This document shows, in pieces, positions 1-8,739 of a stretch of DNA of 64,000 nt (position 1 is the first letter of the stretch; the number at the start of each line of letters is the position of its first letter). Below the pieces are notes generated by a model, which saw nothing but the letters and a program-made list of their open reading frames with translations, ran no database searches and was not told the origin of the DNA. The stretch comes from Maridesulfovibrio sp. (GTDB lineage: Bacteria; Desulfobacterota; Desulfovibrionia; Desulfovibrionales; Desulfovibrionaceae). The position numbers were made by a program, and so were the translations under genes. The stretch spans positions 1,309,501-1,373,500 of the forward strand of contig NZ_OY781616.1 of NCBI RefSeq assembly GCF_963677005.1, in the 5' to 3' direction.

Positions 1-1921
1 CGGGATTCTCCGGATTCTGCTTAACTTCGGCAGAGAATTTGGCAATACCGTCTTTTATTTTATCTGCACCAACATAGAGATCACCTATACGCATGTATGG
101 AAGCATCCACTGCGGCGCAATAGATACCGCCTTTGAAAAATCCGCTTCGGCCTTTTCAAAATCCCCTCTTTTGGCATGGATACGTCCCATGATCTCATAT
201 ATGCGTGCGTTATCGGGATACTTTTCAAGCAGCCTGTTACAAAAATTGACTGCGGCCGTGTACTTGTTCTGGTCCAGCATCGTCTCCACCTTGCCCTGAA
301 TTGCGACAAGAGAATCCGGTGCTATATCAAGAACTTCGGAATAATATTTTTCTGCCTCGGCACTTTTGTTGTCTCGACGGGCAAGCTCGGCCAGTTTGAG
401 CGGTCCGACAGGAGAATCGGGAAACTTCTTGGCAATCTCGGTGTAGGCGTGAATCGCGAGGTTGGTATCCCCCTTGATGGCATACACATCACCTATTGCA
501 GCCATTATGTTGATATCATCCGGACGTTTTTCTCGCAGCCGCTGCAACTCAAGAATAGCCTGATGCCAATCCTTACGGTCCAGATAGGTATTGATAAGGG
601 CTTCACGAGCCGGACCGTATCCGGGGTCTAGAGATATCGCCTCTTTCAGATTCTCTACGGCAATGCTGGTTTCATCGTTGGCGAGGTGCCCCTTGGCCAG
701 CAACACATAAGCCGGAGCACTGGTGGGGTTATCCCGTACAACCTGACGAAATTCGGCAACAGCGTTCTGCCCTTTGCCGTCCAGCAGATATATCTGTCCA
801 CGCAGATAATGAGCTTCCGAATCCTTGGGGTTACGGTCAATTACCTCATTAAGCTGTTCAAGCGCCTTTTCGGAATCGTTCATATCAAGATACAACGTAG
901 CCAACTGTTTGCGGTAAATCACATTATCAGCACTTTCTGCATCCAGGGCTATTCCCTTTCTCAAAACATCAACGGCCTCTTCCTGCCGCCCCTGAGAAAC
1001 ATATAATGCGGACAGGGCCACACGGACTTCCAGCGAGGCTTTATCGATGGCAAGGCCGGCTTTCAGCACTTTCTCGGCTTCTTCCTTTTTATCATTGGAA
1101 GAAAGCATATTTGCATACAGAACCCTGTACTTATCCTCATCTGGAAAACGGCTTACAAGATCAGCCAGCAGGGATTCCGCTCTATCCTTCTCGCCGATGC
1201 CGGAAAAATACTCCGAAGCAAAAACAACAAAACGAGGCTTCCCTTCCGACACTTCAAGAAGTTTATCAACATAAGGACGAGCCTTGTCTGTATCTCCAGC
1301 CTGCCGATAAAGCATGGCAAGCTTCATTAACAGCCCTGTATCAGAGGGAATACGGCTGACTCCGTCCTGCAGTACTTTCTCAGCCTCGGCCATCTTTTTC
1401 TGGCGTATATAGACACTGCTCAGGGTAAGGTAGACATTCGGATTTCCGGGGTCCTCATTCCTGGCAATATCGAGCATGTGTTCAGACTCTTCATATTTTT
1501 TGTTCTCGGCCAGAACAGAAGCGAGCACAAGCCGGGCATCTATGTTGCCGGAATCTTCGTTAAGCGCCTTGCGGGCCATATCGCCAGCATTGTCGAACTC
1601 TCCGGCCAGCAGATAGAGTTTGCCCAGCTCAACTTTGGCGTCCACCAGCTTGGGATCAAAATCCACGGCATAGCGGAAGTTGACAAATGCTGTCTGAAAA
1701 TTACCCTCCTCAAGCGCCAGCCTGCCGAAAAGCAGCCTGCATTCAGCGCACTCCGGGTCTATTGCCAGTGCGTTCATCAGTTCAAGCCGTGATTCAGTAT
1801 ATTTCTTCTGCTTGTAGTACTCGACAGCTTTTCCGTAGAATTCTTCGCGTCTCTTTTCACAGCCGGTAAAAAGAAGAGAGACAAAAACTACAAGTATCAC
1901 CGATATTATTGATCTGCGCAT
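1..1921 (-). CDS. TPR-repeat lipoprotein of the exosortase/EPS cluster (3' end outside window)
   Basis: Reading the minus strand from the ATG at 1921 gives an open frame of 640 codons that leaves the window at its left edge, so the C-terminus is missing. The N-terminus is a lipoprotein signal: hydrophobic residues 4-19 and lipobox LFTGC with Cys21; the following Glu does not signal inner-membrane retention. The rest is almost wholly helical tetratricopeptide repeats of about 34 residues. Long TPR lipoproteins of this kind (PrsT-like) accompany exosortases in PEP-CTERM/EPS loci and are thought to act in polymer export or protein sorting. It follows the exosortase gene by 31 bp, so it is probably co-transcribed. 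The PrsT assignment is inferred from context and architecture. Confidence 0.85.
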   Translation of the reverse strand, partial: MRRSIISVILVVFVSLLFTGCEKRREEFYGKAVEYYKQKKYTESRLELMNALAIDPECAECRLLFGRLALEEGNFQTAFVNFRYAVDFDPKLVDAKVELGKLYLLAGEFDNAGDMARKALNEDSGNIDARLVLASVLAENKKYEESEHMLDIARNEDPGNPNVYLTLSSVYIRQKKMAEAEKVLQDGVSRIPSDTGLLMKLAMLYRQAGDTDKARPYVDKLLEVSEGKPRFVVFASEYFSGIGEKDRAESLLADLVSRFPDEDKYRVLYANMLSSNDKKEEAEKVLKAGLAIDKASLEVRVALSALYVSQGRQEEAVDVLRKGIALDAESADNVIYRKQLATLYLDMNDSEKALEQLNEVIDRNPKDSEAHYLRGQIYLLDGKGQNAVAEFRQVVRDNPTSAPAYVLLAKGHLANDETSIAVENLKEAISLDPGYGPAREALINTYLDRKDWHQAILELQRLREKRPDDINIMAAIGDVYAIKGDTNLAIHAYTEIAKKFPDSPVGPLKLAELARRDNKSAEAEKYYSEVLDIAPDSLVAIQGKVETMLDQNKYTAAVNFCNRLLEKYPDNARIYEIMGRIHAKRGDFEKAEADFSKAVSIAPQWMLPYMRIGDLYVGADKIKDGIAKFSAEVKQNPENP

Positions 1922-1952
1922 CCTATCCTCTGCAGGGGTATGTCCTGCCGAA

Positions 1953-3461
1953 TTAATCGGGAACATACGGGGCTAAAATTGAACTGAAACTATTTATGAA
2001 CCGGTCGAGTATCTTTTGACCGTTTTCTACAGTTTCTCCATCTGCAAGCATAAGCTCAATACGGACAAGGGCGCCATCCGTACGCTGCCTGCTCATTGAA
2101 TCAAGAGCCAGATAGGCCTTGTTAAGGTATTCATTCGTAATTATCCGACCGCGCTGCTGAAACCAGTAGAGAGCAAGCAGTCTGGCTCCGGGCTTGCTCA
2201 GTATAAGCCGTTCGACTTTGAACGGTCTTCCTGCTGCCTTGTCCGGGGCAAGCTCGGTGGTGGACGATAAATCCCACCCCCCTCCGCCAAGCAGGCAGCT
2301 TATCGGATTATGTGCCGCGCGCTGCGGCTCCTGATAATCGTAATACGACACAAGCAGCAGGATATCACGGCCGGTAACCTTATCCCTGAATACTCCCGAA
2401 AGATAATCATCAGCCCCCAGAGACTCGACTATCTCCTCGGAAAAAAACTCGCGACGCCCTTCAAAGTCCGAAAACGTCATCGGAAATGATTCAAAGGAAG
2501 GACGTTCCGGGACAACCCGCCCGGCAACTGCATTTATATATAGCACGAACATCCCGGCAAGAAAAACAGCCATAATTATGAGGTGCAGGGGAGCATTGGT
2601 AGCTGCCTGCCCGTAATAGGTCCTGTCGGCCAGATCAGCTCTCTTTACCCCTCTGTCAAACAGATTAAGCAACAGGCTCAATGTCACCAGCATAACTATG
2701 GAAAGCAGATAAATTACTATTCCGGAAGCATCGTGAAAAAAGTTCTCTGCTGTTTCCAGCGAAATATTGCGTGCAATATACCCGACAATCGCTATACGAA
2801 CCGCATTGGAGGCGATGGCTGTCGGAATCGTGGCCAGTATTACCACAAATCGCTGCCAGGCGCGGGAATTAAACCAGTAGGCCATTATAATTCCCAGCAG
2901 GACAGTCGGAAAAAGGTAGCGGAGCCCGCTGCAGGCATCAACCACGTGCAGTTTAATCATCCCAAGGTCTATTATATTTCCCTCCCGAAAGACCGGGATG
3001 TCTATAAACTGCATTATCCTTACGGACAAATCCGATGAAATCAGCCGCAGACGAAAAGTGAGCATGCGGTTGATGAACGGCGGAGGGGGAATGGCAAAAG
3101 CCAAAATCAACAGCGGGAAAAACATGGCCTTCATGGCCTTCCAGCCCCGGACGAAAAGCAGAACAGCTACAACACATAACCACATGGAAACAAAGACCAG
3201 TGCATCAACCGCAGAGGCCTTGCCCAGAAAGAAAAGAACCGCCACAAACAGCAGCATCAGATAACCGGATTTTACGGCAGGTCTGCTTGATTCGGGCAGA
3301 AGAGATCTACGCTGCCAGGCGACATAAGCAGCCAGCGGCACAACCAGCCAGCAATATGAATAATCGCCGCTGTTCCAGCGGTTCAGAAGGATTGGAAATG
3401 TATCCAGATACAGGACAACCCAAGCCGCCAGAACGGATATAAAAGAAAAAACAACAGTCAC
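1953..3461 (-). CDS. Exosortase with fused C-terminal EpsI domain
   Basis: A 502-residue integral membrane protein with a GTG start (preceded by GGGGAG, 10 nt spacing). The N-terminal ~270 residues are multi-helix and carry the exosortase triad: Cys in DACSGLR (about residue 177), Arg in NAVRI (about 222) and His in FFHDASG (about 243). Exosortases are cysteine transpeptidases that cut C-terminal sorting tags of exported proteins tied to exopolysaccharide. Residues ~300-502 match the layout of the EpsI (DUF3485) domain, usually a separate gene but fused in some classes such as XrtD. I cannot say which tag (PEP-CTERM, VPLPA-CTERM) it recognises; no target protein is in the window. Neighbours are polysaccharide genes. 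Confidence 0.9.
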   Translation of the reverse strand: MTVVFSFISVLAAWVVLYLDTFPILLNRWNSGDYSYCWLVVPLAAYVAWQRRSLLPESSRPAVKSGYLMLLFVAVLFFLGKASAVDALVFVSMWLCVVAVLLFVRGWKAMKAMFFPLLILAFAIPPPPFINRMLTFRLRLISSDLSVRIMQFIDIPVFREGNIIDLGMIKLHVVDACSGLRYLFPTVLLGIIMAYWFNSRAWQRFVVILATIPTAIASNAVRIAIVGYIARNISLETAENFFHDASGIVIYLLSIVMLVTLSLLLNLFDRGVKRADLADRTYYGQAATNAPLHLIIMAVFLAGMFVLYINAVAGRVVPERPSFESFPMTFSDFEGRREFFSEEIVESLGADDYLSGVFRDKVTGRDILLLVSYYDYQEPQRAAHNPISCLLGGGGWDLSSTTELAPDKAAGRPFKVERLILSKPGARLLALYWFQQRGRIITNEYLNKAYLALDSMSRQRTDGALVRIELMLADGETVENGQKILDRFINSFSSILAPYVPD

Positions 3462-3618
3462 CCGAATAAAACTCCCCGAAACAGACCGATATTTTTATCC
3501 AGAATACTTCTTCAACACAAATTCTTCGAAACATAACAAAAAAACAACTGACCAGAAACAGCAAACAGTCCGAGCTTAAAAATAATTACCAGCAACGCGT
3601 GCCTGCAGATAACAGCAA

Positions 3619-4875
3619 TCACCCGACTCCGGAATCAACTTCCTCAGCAGGTTTATCCGAGCCATTTGTTTTGGCGCCCGGGAGCTCAATATAACAGAGA
3701 ATTGAGTAAAACATCTGCCCAAGGCCGAACCGGGAAATATAACTGTTGCTTGCAAAGTTCATCATGCAGACGGCAAAAAACAGCGCCATGAAAATATAGC
3801 GCACCCTTCCTTCCAGAGCGAGCACCTTTCGAAACAGGCAGTACTGAAATGCCAGAAAAAGCACCAGTCCCACAGCACCTGTCTGGACCAGCACGTCCAG
3901 AAAGTCGTTATGACTGTTCAACATATCCACAAAACTGGGCTTTCCGCTAATATCAGACCAGGTGTTTCCGACACCTACCCCGGCCAGAATTCCGTCTATG
4001 GGCTGCTTGGAAAATTCCGTGATATTGTATTTCCAGATGATCGGACGCCCGGAACCGAAATTCTCCAATCCTTCCTTACCGCTGGCCGAATCGACCATAT
4101 CGTAAAAAATAGTATACAGCATGGCGGCAAAAAGAATCCCCACAACAGCAAAAATCGCTGTAAGAATAACCAGTAGACGTTTATTGACCCGGAACAGATA
4201 ATAATAAAGATAGATCATCAATCCGAGAATACATGTACGCACATAGCTCTTCCACAGACAGTACGCGGCAAAAACGCTTAATGTAAGTACAAACACAAAA
4301 AAAAGACGCTGTTTGGGCAGCGGAGTAAGTTCTTCATCACAGGCGCAGAGCACCCAGTATAGGACAATAAGCATACAGAACAGAGTCATGCAATGCGCAA
4401 GGTCATGGCAATTAACGTATACCCCCTTGAACCTTGCCAGGTTATTCCAATACAGAACAGTATAAAGACTCTTTCCCTGAATTATAAGAAATGTACTTCC
4501 CAGAATTGGTACGGCGTAACCTATCATCATGACCTTGATCAGCTTCGCATAACGCCTTGTATCGCTTATGACGTTCTTGAGAATAAAATAAGTTATGAAT
4601 GGCAGTACGAATTTGGCGGCCTTCTTGAAAGACGAACGATCAATATACAGAACATAAATGAAGAGTACCCAGATAACAAAGGCGAACAGAAAAAAATCAA
4701 CAACCGAGACATTAAGTTTCTTGGCTGTGATGATGTAAAGAACGAAAGCTATGCTCAGTATTCCGGTTGCCATGATGGCAAACGCCTCACTGATATTAAG
4801 ACCGAAAATTGTCCAGCCGATATCAATGAACATGATCGGGCGGAAAAAAAAGAAAAGCGAAAGTAATGCAGTCAT
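3619..4875 (-). CDS. O-antigen ligase / Wzy-type polymerase family membrane protein
   Basis: A 418-residue polytopic membrane protein with about ten hydrophobic segments. Toward the C-terminus lies the Wzy_C/O-antigen-ligase signature: a periplasmic loop with FGSGRPIIWK, GVGVGN and SHNDFLDVLVQTGAVG, followed by closing helices. Members polymerise or ligate lipid-linked glycan repeats in the periplasm. Its place between a glycosyltransferase and the exosortase suggests it is the polymerase of an exopolysaccharide rather than an LPS ligase. Family resemblance is clear; the substrate is unknown. The 157-bp gap to the exosortase holds no clear gene. Confidence 0.85.
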   Translation of the reverse strand: MTALLSLFFFFRPIMFIDIGWTIFGLNISEAFAIMATGILSIAFVLYIITAKKLNVSVVDFFLFAFVIWVLFIYVLYIDRSSFKKAAKFVLPFITYFILKNVISDTRRYAKLIKVMMIGYAVPILGSTFLIIQGKSLYTVLYWNNLARFKGVYVNCHDLAHCMTLFCMLIVLYWVLCACDEELTPLPKQRLFFVFVLTLSVFAAYCLWKSYVRTCILGLMIYLYYYLFRVNKRLLVILTAIFAVVGILFAAMLYTIFYDMVDSASGKEGLENFGSGRPIIWKYNITEFSKQPIDGILAGVGVGNTWSDISGKPSFVDMLNSHNDFLDVLVQTGAVGLVLFLAFQYCLFRKVLALEGRVRYIFMALFFAVCMMNFASNSYISRFGLGQMFYSILCYIELPGAKTNGSDKPAEEVDSGVG

Positions 4876-4935
4876 GTCAACCTGATTGGTAAGCTAGCTT
4901 TATTGATTTGGGACAGATAAATCTCTCCGCATTGA

Positions 4936-6033
4936 TTATCGGGATGAACAGATATCTTCATACCATCTCAGTATGGCTTGTGTCACCATGCCGGAACCGA
5001 AATGTTCGGCCGCATAGCGGGCCGCATCCGCGCAAATCCGCAGTCTGAAATCATTATCGGCCAAAAGCGATTCCACCGCCCCTGAAATTTCAGCACTGCT
5101 GACCTCCCGCAGCAGCACAGCAGTTCTGCCGGGCTGTATAACATCCTTTATCCCGCCCACATCAGTTACCACTGGAGCAAGACCGGCTGCCATTGCTTCC
5201 AGCAGGGACACAGGACACCCTTCGCGACGGGACGGCAGCAGGAAAATACAGGATTTCTCCAGAATCTGATACTTATCCCTGCCGCGGACATAGCCGGGAA
5301 AATGAACGTTACTGAGATCCTTATCTGAAACCGCTTTCTCCAGACCGGAACGTTCAGGCCCTTCTCCGGCCATAATAAGCTCAAGATTATCATATTTTCT
5401 GTTCAAATACCCGAATGCGTCAATTATTTCGTAAACACCCTTGTTCCTGACCAGACGGGAAAGCGAGAGAATGGTCAGGCAATCCCGCTGCGGACGAGGT
5501 TCCGTAGGGATGTTCGACATATCAACCATGGTGGTGACAACTCCGATACTGCCTCCGTCAACACCTGCTCCGATAAGCGAATCCCGAAACTCTCCGGCGA
5601 GGACCAGAACGGCCCCGGCGCGTTTCATCACCTTGCGCAATACAAAAAGGGCAAAAGGGCGCGAGGCAATGCGCTCGAAAAAATCCTGCTCCCACCCATG
5701 AATGAGCAGCAGTATCCTGCCGGAGTATCCGAACAGACAGAATACGACAAACAGAAAAAATTCCTTGAGGACCGAGCGGGGATTAAGCGAAGGATTCATA
5801 TGGATTACGTCGAAACGTTCGCGGCAGAGCATAAACGCAAAACGGAACAGGTCCAGAAACGGCATGGCGTATCCCGCAACGCCTGCCTGCCCCTTCCTCC
5901 TGCCGAAAGGCGCGTAAAGGACATCCGCTGATCCTTCAAGCTCCCGCACAAGAAGCTTCACTGTTTCCGAAACCCCGCCCATAAGCTCAGGATCGGGAGC
6001 TGAAACCAGAACCTTGACAACTTTTTTTTCCAC
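4936..6033 (-). CDS. Glycosyltransferase family 4 (GT-B fold)
   Basis: A 365-residue protein starting at GTG with GGAGGATGA just upstream. The N-terminus has a glycine-rich loop (PELMGGVSETV) as in GT4 enzymes. The C-terminal half has SLSRLVRNKG, an AGEGPE loop, a GYV segment and the E(x7)E motif in SRREGCPVSLLEAMAAG, which binds the nucleotide sugar. There is no signal peptide; it should act at the cytoplasmic face of the membrane, adding a sugar to a lipid-linked intermediate. It is the first gene of the leftward cluster seen here (60 bp before the polymerase). Donor and acceptor cannot be predicted. Confidence 0.88.
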   Translation of the reverse strand: MEKKVVKVLVSAPDPELMGGVSETVKLLVRELEGSADVLYAPFGRRKGQAGVAGYAMPFLDLFRFAFMLCRERFDVIHMNPSLNPRSVLKEFFLFVVFCLFGYSGRILLLIHGWEQDFFERIASRPFALFVLRKVMKRAGAVLVLAGEFRDSLIGAGVDGGSIGVVTTMVDMSNIPTEPRPQRDCLTILSLSRLVRNKGVYEIIDAFGYLNRKYDNLELIMAGEGPERSGLEKAVSDKDLSNVHFPGYVRGRDKYQILEKSCIFLLPSRREGCPVSLLEAMAAGLAPVVTDVGGIKDVIQPGRTAVLLREVSSAEISGAVESLLADNDFRLRICADAARYAAEHFGSGMVTQAILRWYEDICSSR

Positions 6034-6236
6034 TCATCCTCCGATAATTCCTTATCTCTGACTACTCTAAACACAGAATTTGATCCAGACCGCGGACAGG
6101 CTTCAAAACGACATTCTTTAAACAAGAATGTAACGGGAAAGAAACATTACGCGAGTATCTATGCGTACAGATTTCATCCAGAGATCAGCAAATAATAATT
6201 AAATGAACCTGCAACAATATCCGGGAGCATGAATCC

Positions 6237-8507
6237 ATGCTGCAACTTCTCAAGAAAAAAGCCGAACTGTTTATAGAAAATTCCGGCAATAGTGCGGATT
6301 GTATGGAGGGACCCGGAATCGGAAGTCTTATCCAGAATGTCGGGCAGCTCAATATCCTTTACTTCGCCATTCAGGACTTCCCCACCCTCTCCGCCATGTA
6401 CGGACCGGAATGGGCTGAGAAAATAGAAACCGACATCCGCGCTGCACTTTCAGACGAAGGAGAAGCAAACCTCAGCCATAACGAATTTCATATATTTTCC
6501 TTTAATGCCGGTGAATTCTTCCTGCTTGATCCTTCCGAGAAGATGGACAAACTGCAGTTGCAGGAACTGGCCTATCAATTCAAGGTGAACATAGAAAACA
6601 AGCTGAAAACGGACCAGATAAGCCGCACAGGAAACAGCGTGACCATCAACAGCGGCTATTCTCTTTTTCTCGCCGCGCACTCCACAAACAAACTCTGGTC
6701 AGGATTCCTCTCCGCCATCGGAGAAGCCCGGCTGGAAGCACAGAAAAGCCTGGATATATCAAATCTGGAACTCTCCAATGAATTCTGTGAAATCCTCACC
6801 GGAGGGGAAATCCGCTGTCACTACCAGCCCATAGTCAACTTAAGTGACAAGAGCATACACGGATGGGAAGCCCTGGCCAGAGGTCCGCTGAATTCCCCCT
6901 TTCGATCTCCCCTGACTCTTTTCGATATGGCCGAAAAACTTGGAAAGCTGTTTCAGCTTGAAAAAGTCTGCAGAGAATCTGCGATACGTAATTTCGGGGA
7001 ACACCGCCCGCAACACAAACTCTTCCTGAACATTCATCCCCGGACCATAGTAGACCCAAACTTCACCACCGGACAGACCAAAATCCTGCTCGAGAGGTTC
7101 GGACTGAAACCCGGAAACATAGTGTTCGAAATAACTGAAAGGCACAGCGTCAAGGACTTCAAAACATTCCGCCAGACCCTCGACCACTACCGTAATCAGG
7201 GCTACATGGTCGCAATCGACGATGCCGGAACCGGATACTCCGGTCTTACTTCCATCGCCGAAATTAAACCCGACTACATAAAAATGGACAAGGCGTTCAT
7301 CAAGGATATTGAGATCAATCAGGTCAACCGGGCAATCATAGATACCTTTACCGATTTTGCGGAAAAAATCGGCGGCAAACTAATCGTGGAGGGGCTTGAA
7401 ACACAGACCCAGACCCTTGCCGCCATTGATATGGGTGTTCATCTGGGTCAGGGTTTTTTTCTGGCCAGACCTCAAAAAGATAAACCCGAACTTACGGACG
7501 CGGCCATGACCCTGAAAATGGCTACCCCGTCTCTTTATGAAAACTCTGTATACGGGATCCCGGTCAAAAATCTGATCAACAAGGTTGAATCAGTGGAATC
7601 AGACACCCCGGTTCCGCTGGTGCAGGAACTTTTCGAAGAAAAGAACTCCATCAACTGCGTTGTGGTGGTAAAAAACAAAATTCCATGCGGGCTGGTGATG
7701 GAATATGACCTCAACAAGCATCTATCCGGGAAATACGGTGTCGCGCTCTACTCCAACAAGCCAATTACCTCGGTCATGGATGACAACCCGTTGATAGTGG
7801 ACCTTGAAACCACGGTGGAAAAGGTTTCCCAGCTGGCCATGGCCCGCAATCGCAAGAAAGCATACGATGATGTGATAATCACCTGGCACGGACAGTTGAT
7901 GGGCACGATATCGGTCCAGCGCATGCTGGATACCCTTGCTTCAGCACAGGTGGAAATGGCCAAGGGAACAAACCCCCTGACCGGTCTGCCCGGCAATCTG
8001 GGCATAGAAAAGGAAATTGAGCGGCGCATGAAGACAATGGAAAAGTACAGCATCATCTACGCCGATCTGGACAACTTCAAAGTCTACAACGACACATACG
8101 GATTCAAGAACGGGGACAAGATATTACTCCAGATCAGCAAGCTGCTCACCTGGGCGGCCAAAAGGCACGGAGCAGGCAATGACTTTGTCGGACACATCGG
8201 CGGAGACGACTTCGTGATTGTGACCACCCCGGAAAAAGCCGAAAGAGTCTGCCAGGGAACAACCCGCTGCTTCAAACGGCTGGCAAAGCAGAATTACAAC
8301 GAAAACGACGCGCAAAACGGCTGGATCGAAGGGAAGGGACGCAACGGCTCGGTATCAAGATTTCCTCTTGTTTCCGTTTCCATGGCCATACTGGACTGCG
8401 AACCGGAACAGACTCTGATGGCAATAGGGGAACAGGCGGCATCATTGAAAAAATGGGCCAAGTCTATTGAAGGGAACTGCTGGGTGCGCGAACGCCGCAG
8501 GAGATAA
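6237..8507 (+). CDS. EAL-CBS-GGDEF c-di-GMP protein
   Basis: A 756-residue soluble protein. Residues ~1-170 resemble a worn GGDEF-like fold. The EAL phosphodiesterase domain (~180-420) keeps its key residues: EAL in GWEALARG, Asn in LFLNIHPR, Glu in EITER, DDAGTGYSG, Lys in IKMDKAF and EGLET. A CBS-pair region follows (~430-570), then a GGDEF domain (~580-750) whose active-site motif is GGDDF with no RxxD inhibitory site. The expected role is c-di-GMP hydrolysis, perhaps tuned by adenine nucleotides through the CBS pair; cyclase activity is uncertain. It stands alone, divergent from the EPS operon (204 bp between starts), so control of polysaccharide production is a plausible inference. Confidence 0.9.
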   Translation: MLQLLKKKAELFIENSGNSADCMEGPGIGSLIQNVGQLNILYFAIQDFPTLSAMYGPEWAEKIETDIRAALSDEGEANLSHNEFHIFSFNAGEFFLLDPSEKMDKLQLQELAYQFKVNIENKLKTDQISRTGNSVTINSGYSLFLAAHSTNKLWSGFLSAIGEARLEAQKSLDISNLELSNEFCEILTGGEIRCHYQPIVNLSDKSIHGWEALARGPLNSPFRSPLTLFDMAEKLGKLFQLEKVCRESAIRNFGEHRPQHKLFLNIHPRTIVDPNFTTGQTKILLERFGLKPGNIVFEITERHSVKDFKTFRQTLDHYRNQGYMVAIDDAGTGYSGLTSIAEIKPDYIKMDKAFIKDIEINQVNRAIIDTFTDFAEKIGGKLIVEGLETQTQTLAAIDMGVHLGQGFFLARPQKDKPELTDAAMTLKMATPSLYENSVYGIPVKNLINKVESVESDTPVPLVQELFEEKNSINCVVVVKNKIPCGLVMEYDLNKHLSGKYGVALYSNKPITSVMDDNPLIVDLETTVEKVSQLAMARNRKKAYDDVIITWHGQLMGTISVQRMLDTLASAQVEMAKGTNPLTGLPGNLGIEKEIERRMKTMEKYSIIYADLDNFKVYNDTYGFKNGDKILLQISKLLTWAAKRHGAGNDFVGHIGGDDFVIVTTPEKAERVCQGTTRCFKRLAKQNYNENDAQNGWIEGKGRNGSVSRFPLVSVSMAILDCEPEQTLMAIGEQAASLKKWAKSIEGNCWVRERRRR

Positions 8508-8576
8508 CGGGAGCTTCTACATAGATAAACGTGGCTATTTTCCTTTACTCCGCAAAAACAGACTTAAGACACTGGA

Positions 8577-8696
8577 TTTGATGCGCCTAGCGCTTTTGAC
8601 AAACGGATTCGCCGCTGGCAGCCAAAGGGGATAATCCCCTTTGGAATCCCTGGTTGCTGGAGTAGGCTGCATTAAAAGAGGCAACTTAAATCAAAG
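8577..8696 (+). repeat. Intergenic repeat element, copy 1
   Basis: The block 8577-8650 matches 11751-11823: a GATGCGC...GCGCTTTTG start, a GCCGC(T/C)GGC segment, the perfect inverted repeat CCAAAGGGGAT-A-ATCCCCTTTGG (8622-8644) and a GGAATCCC end. A tail at 8665-8696 (GGCTGCATTAAAAGAGGCAA, then CTTAAATCAAA) resembles 39281-39312. It lies 70 bp after the EAL gene and may act as a transcript-end hairpin, though no U-run follows. No coding sense is evident. Confidence 0.75.
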
Positions 8697-8739
8697 TTTT
8701 TTTGCAAAGTTAAGAAAACAACCACCTAAGGAATAGTGT

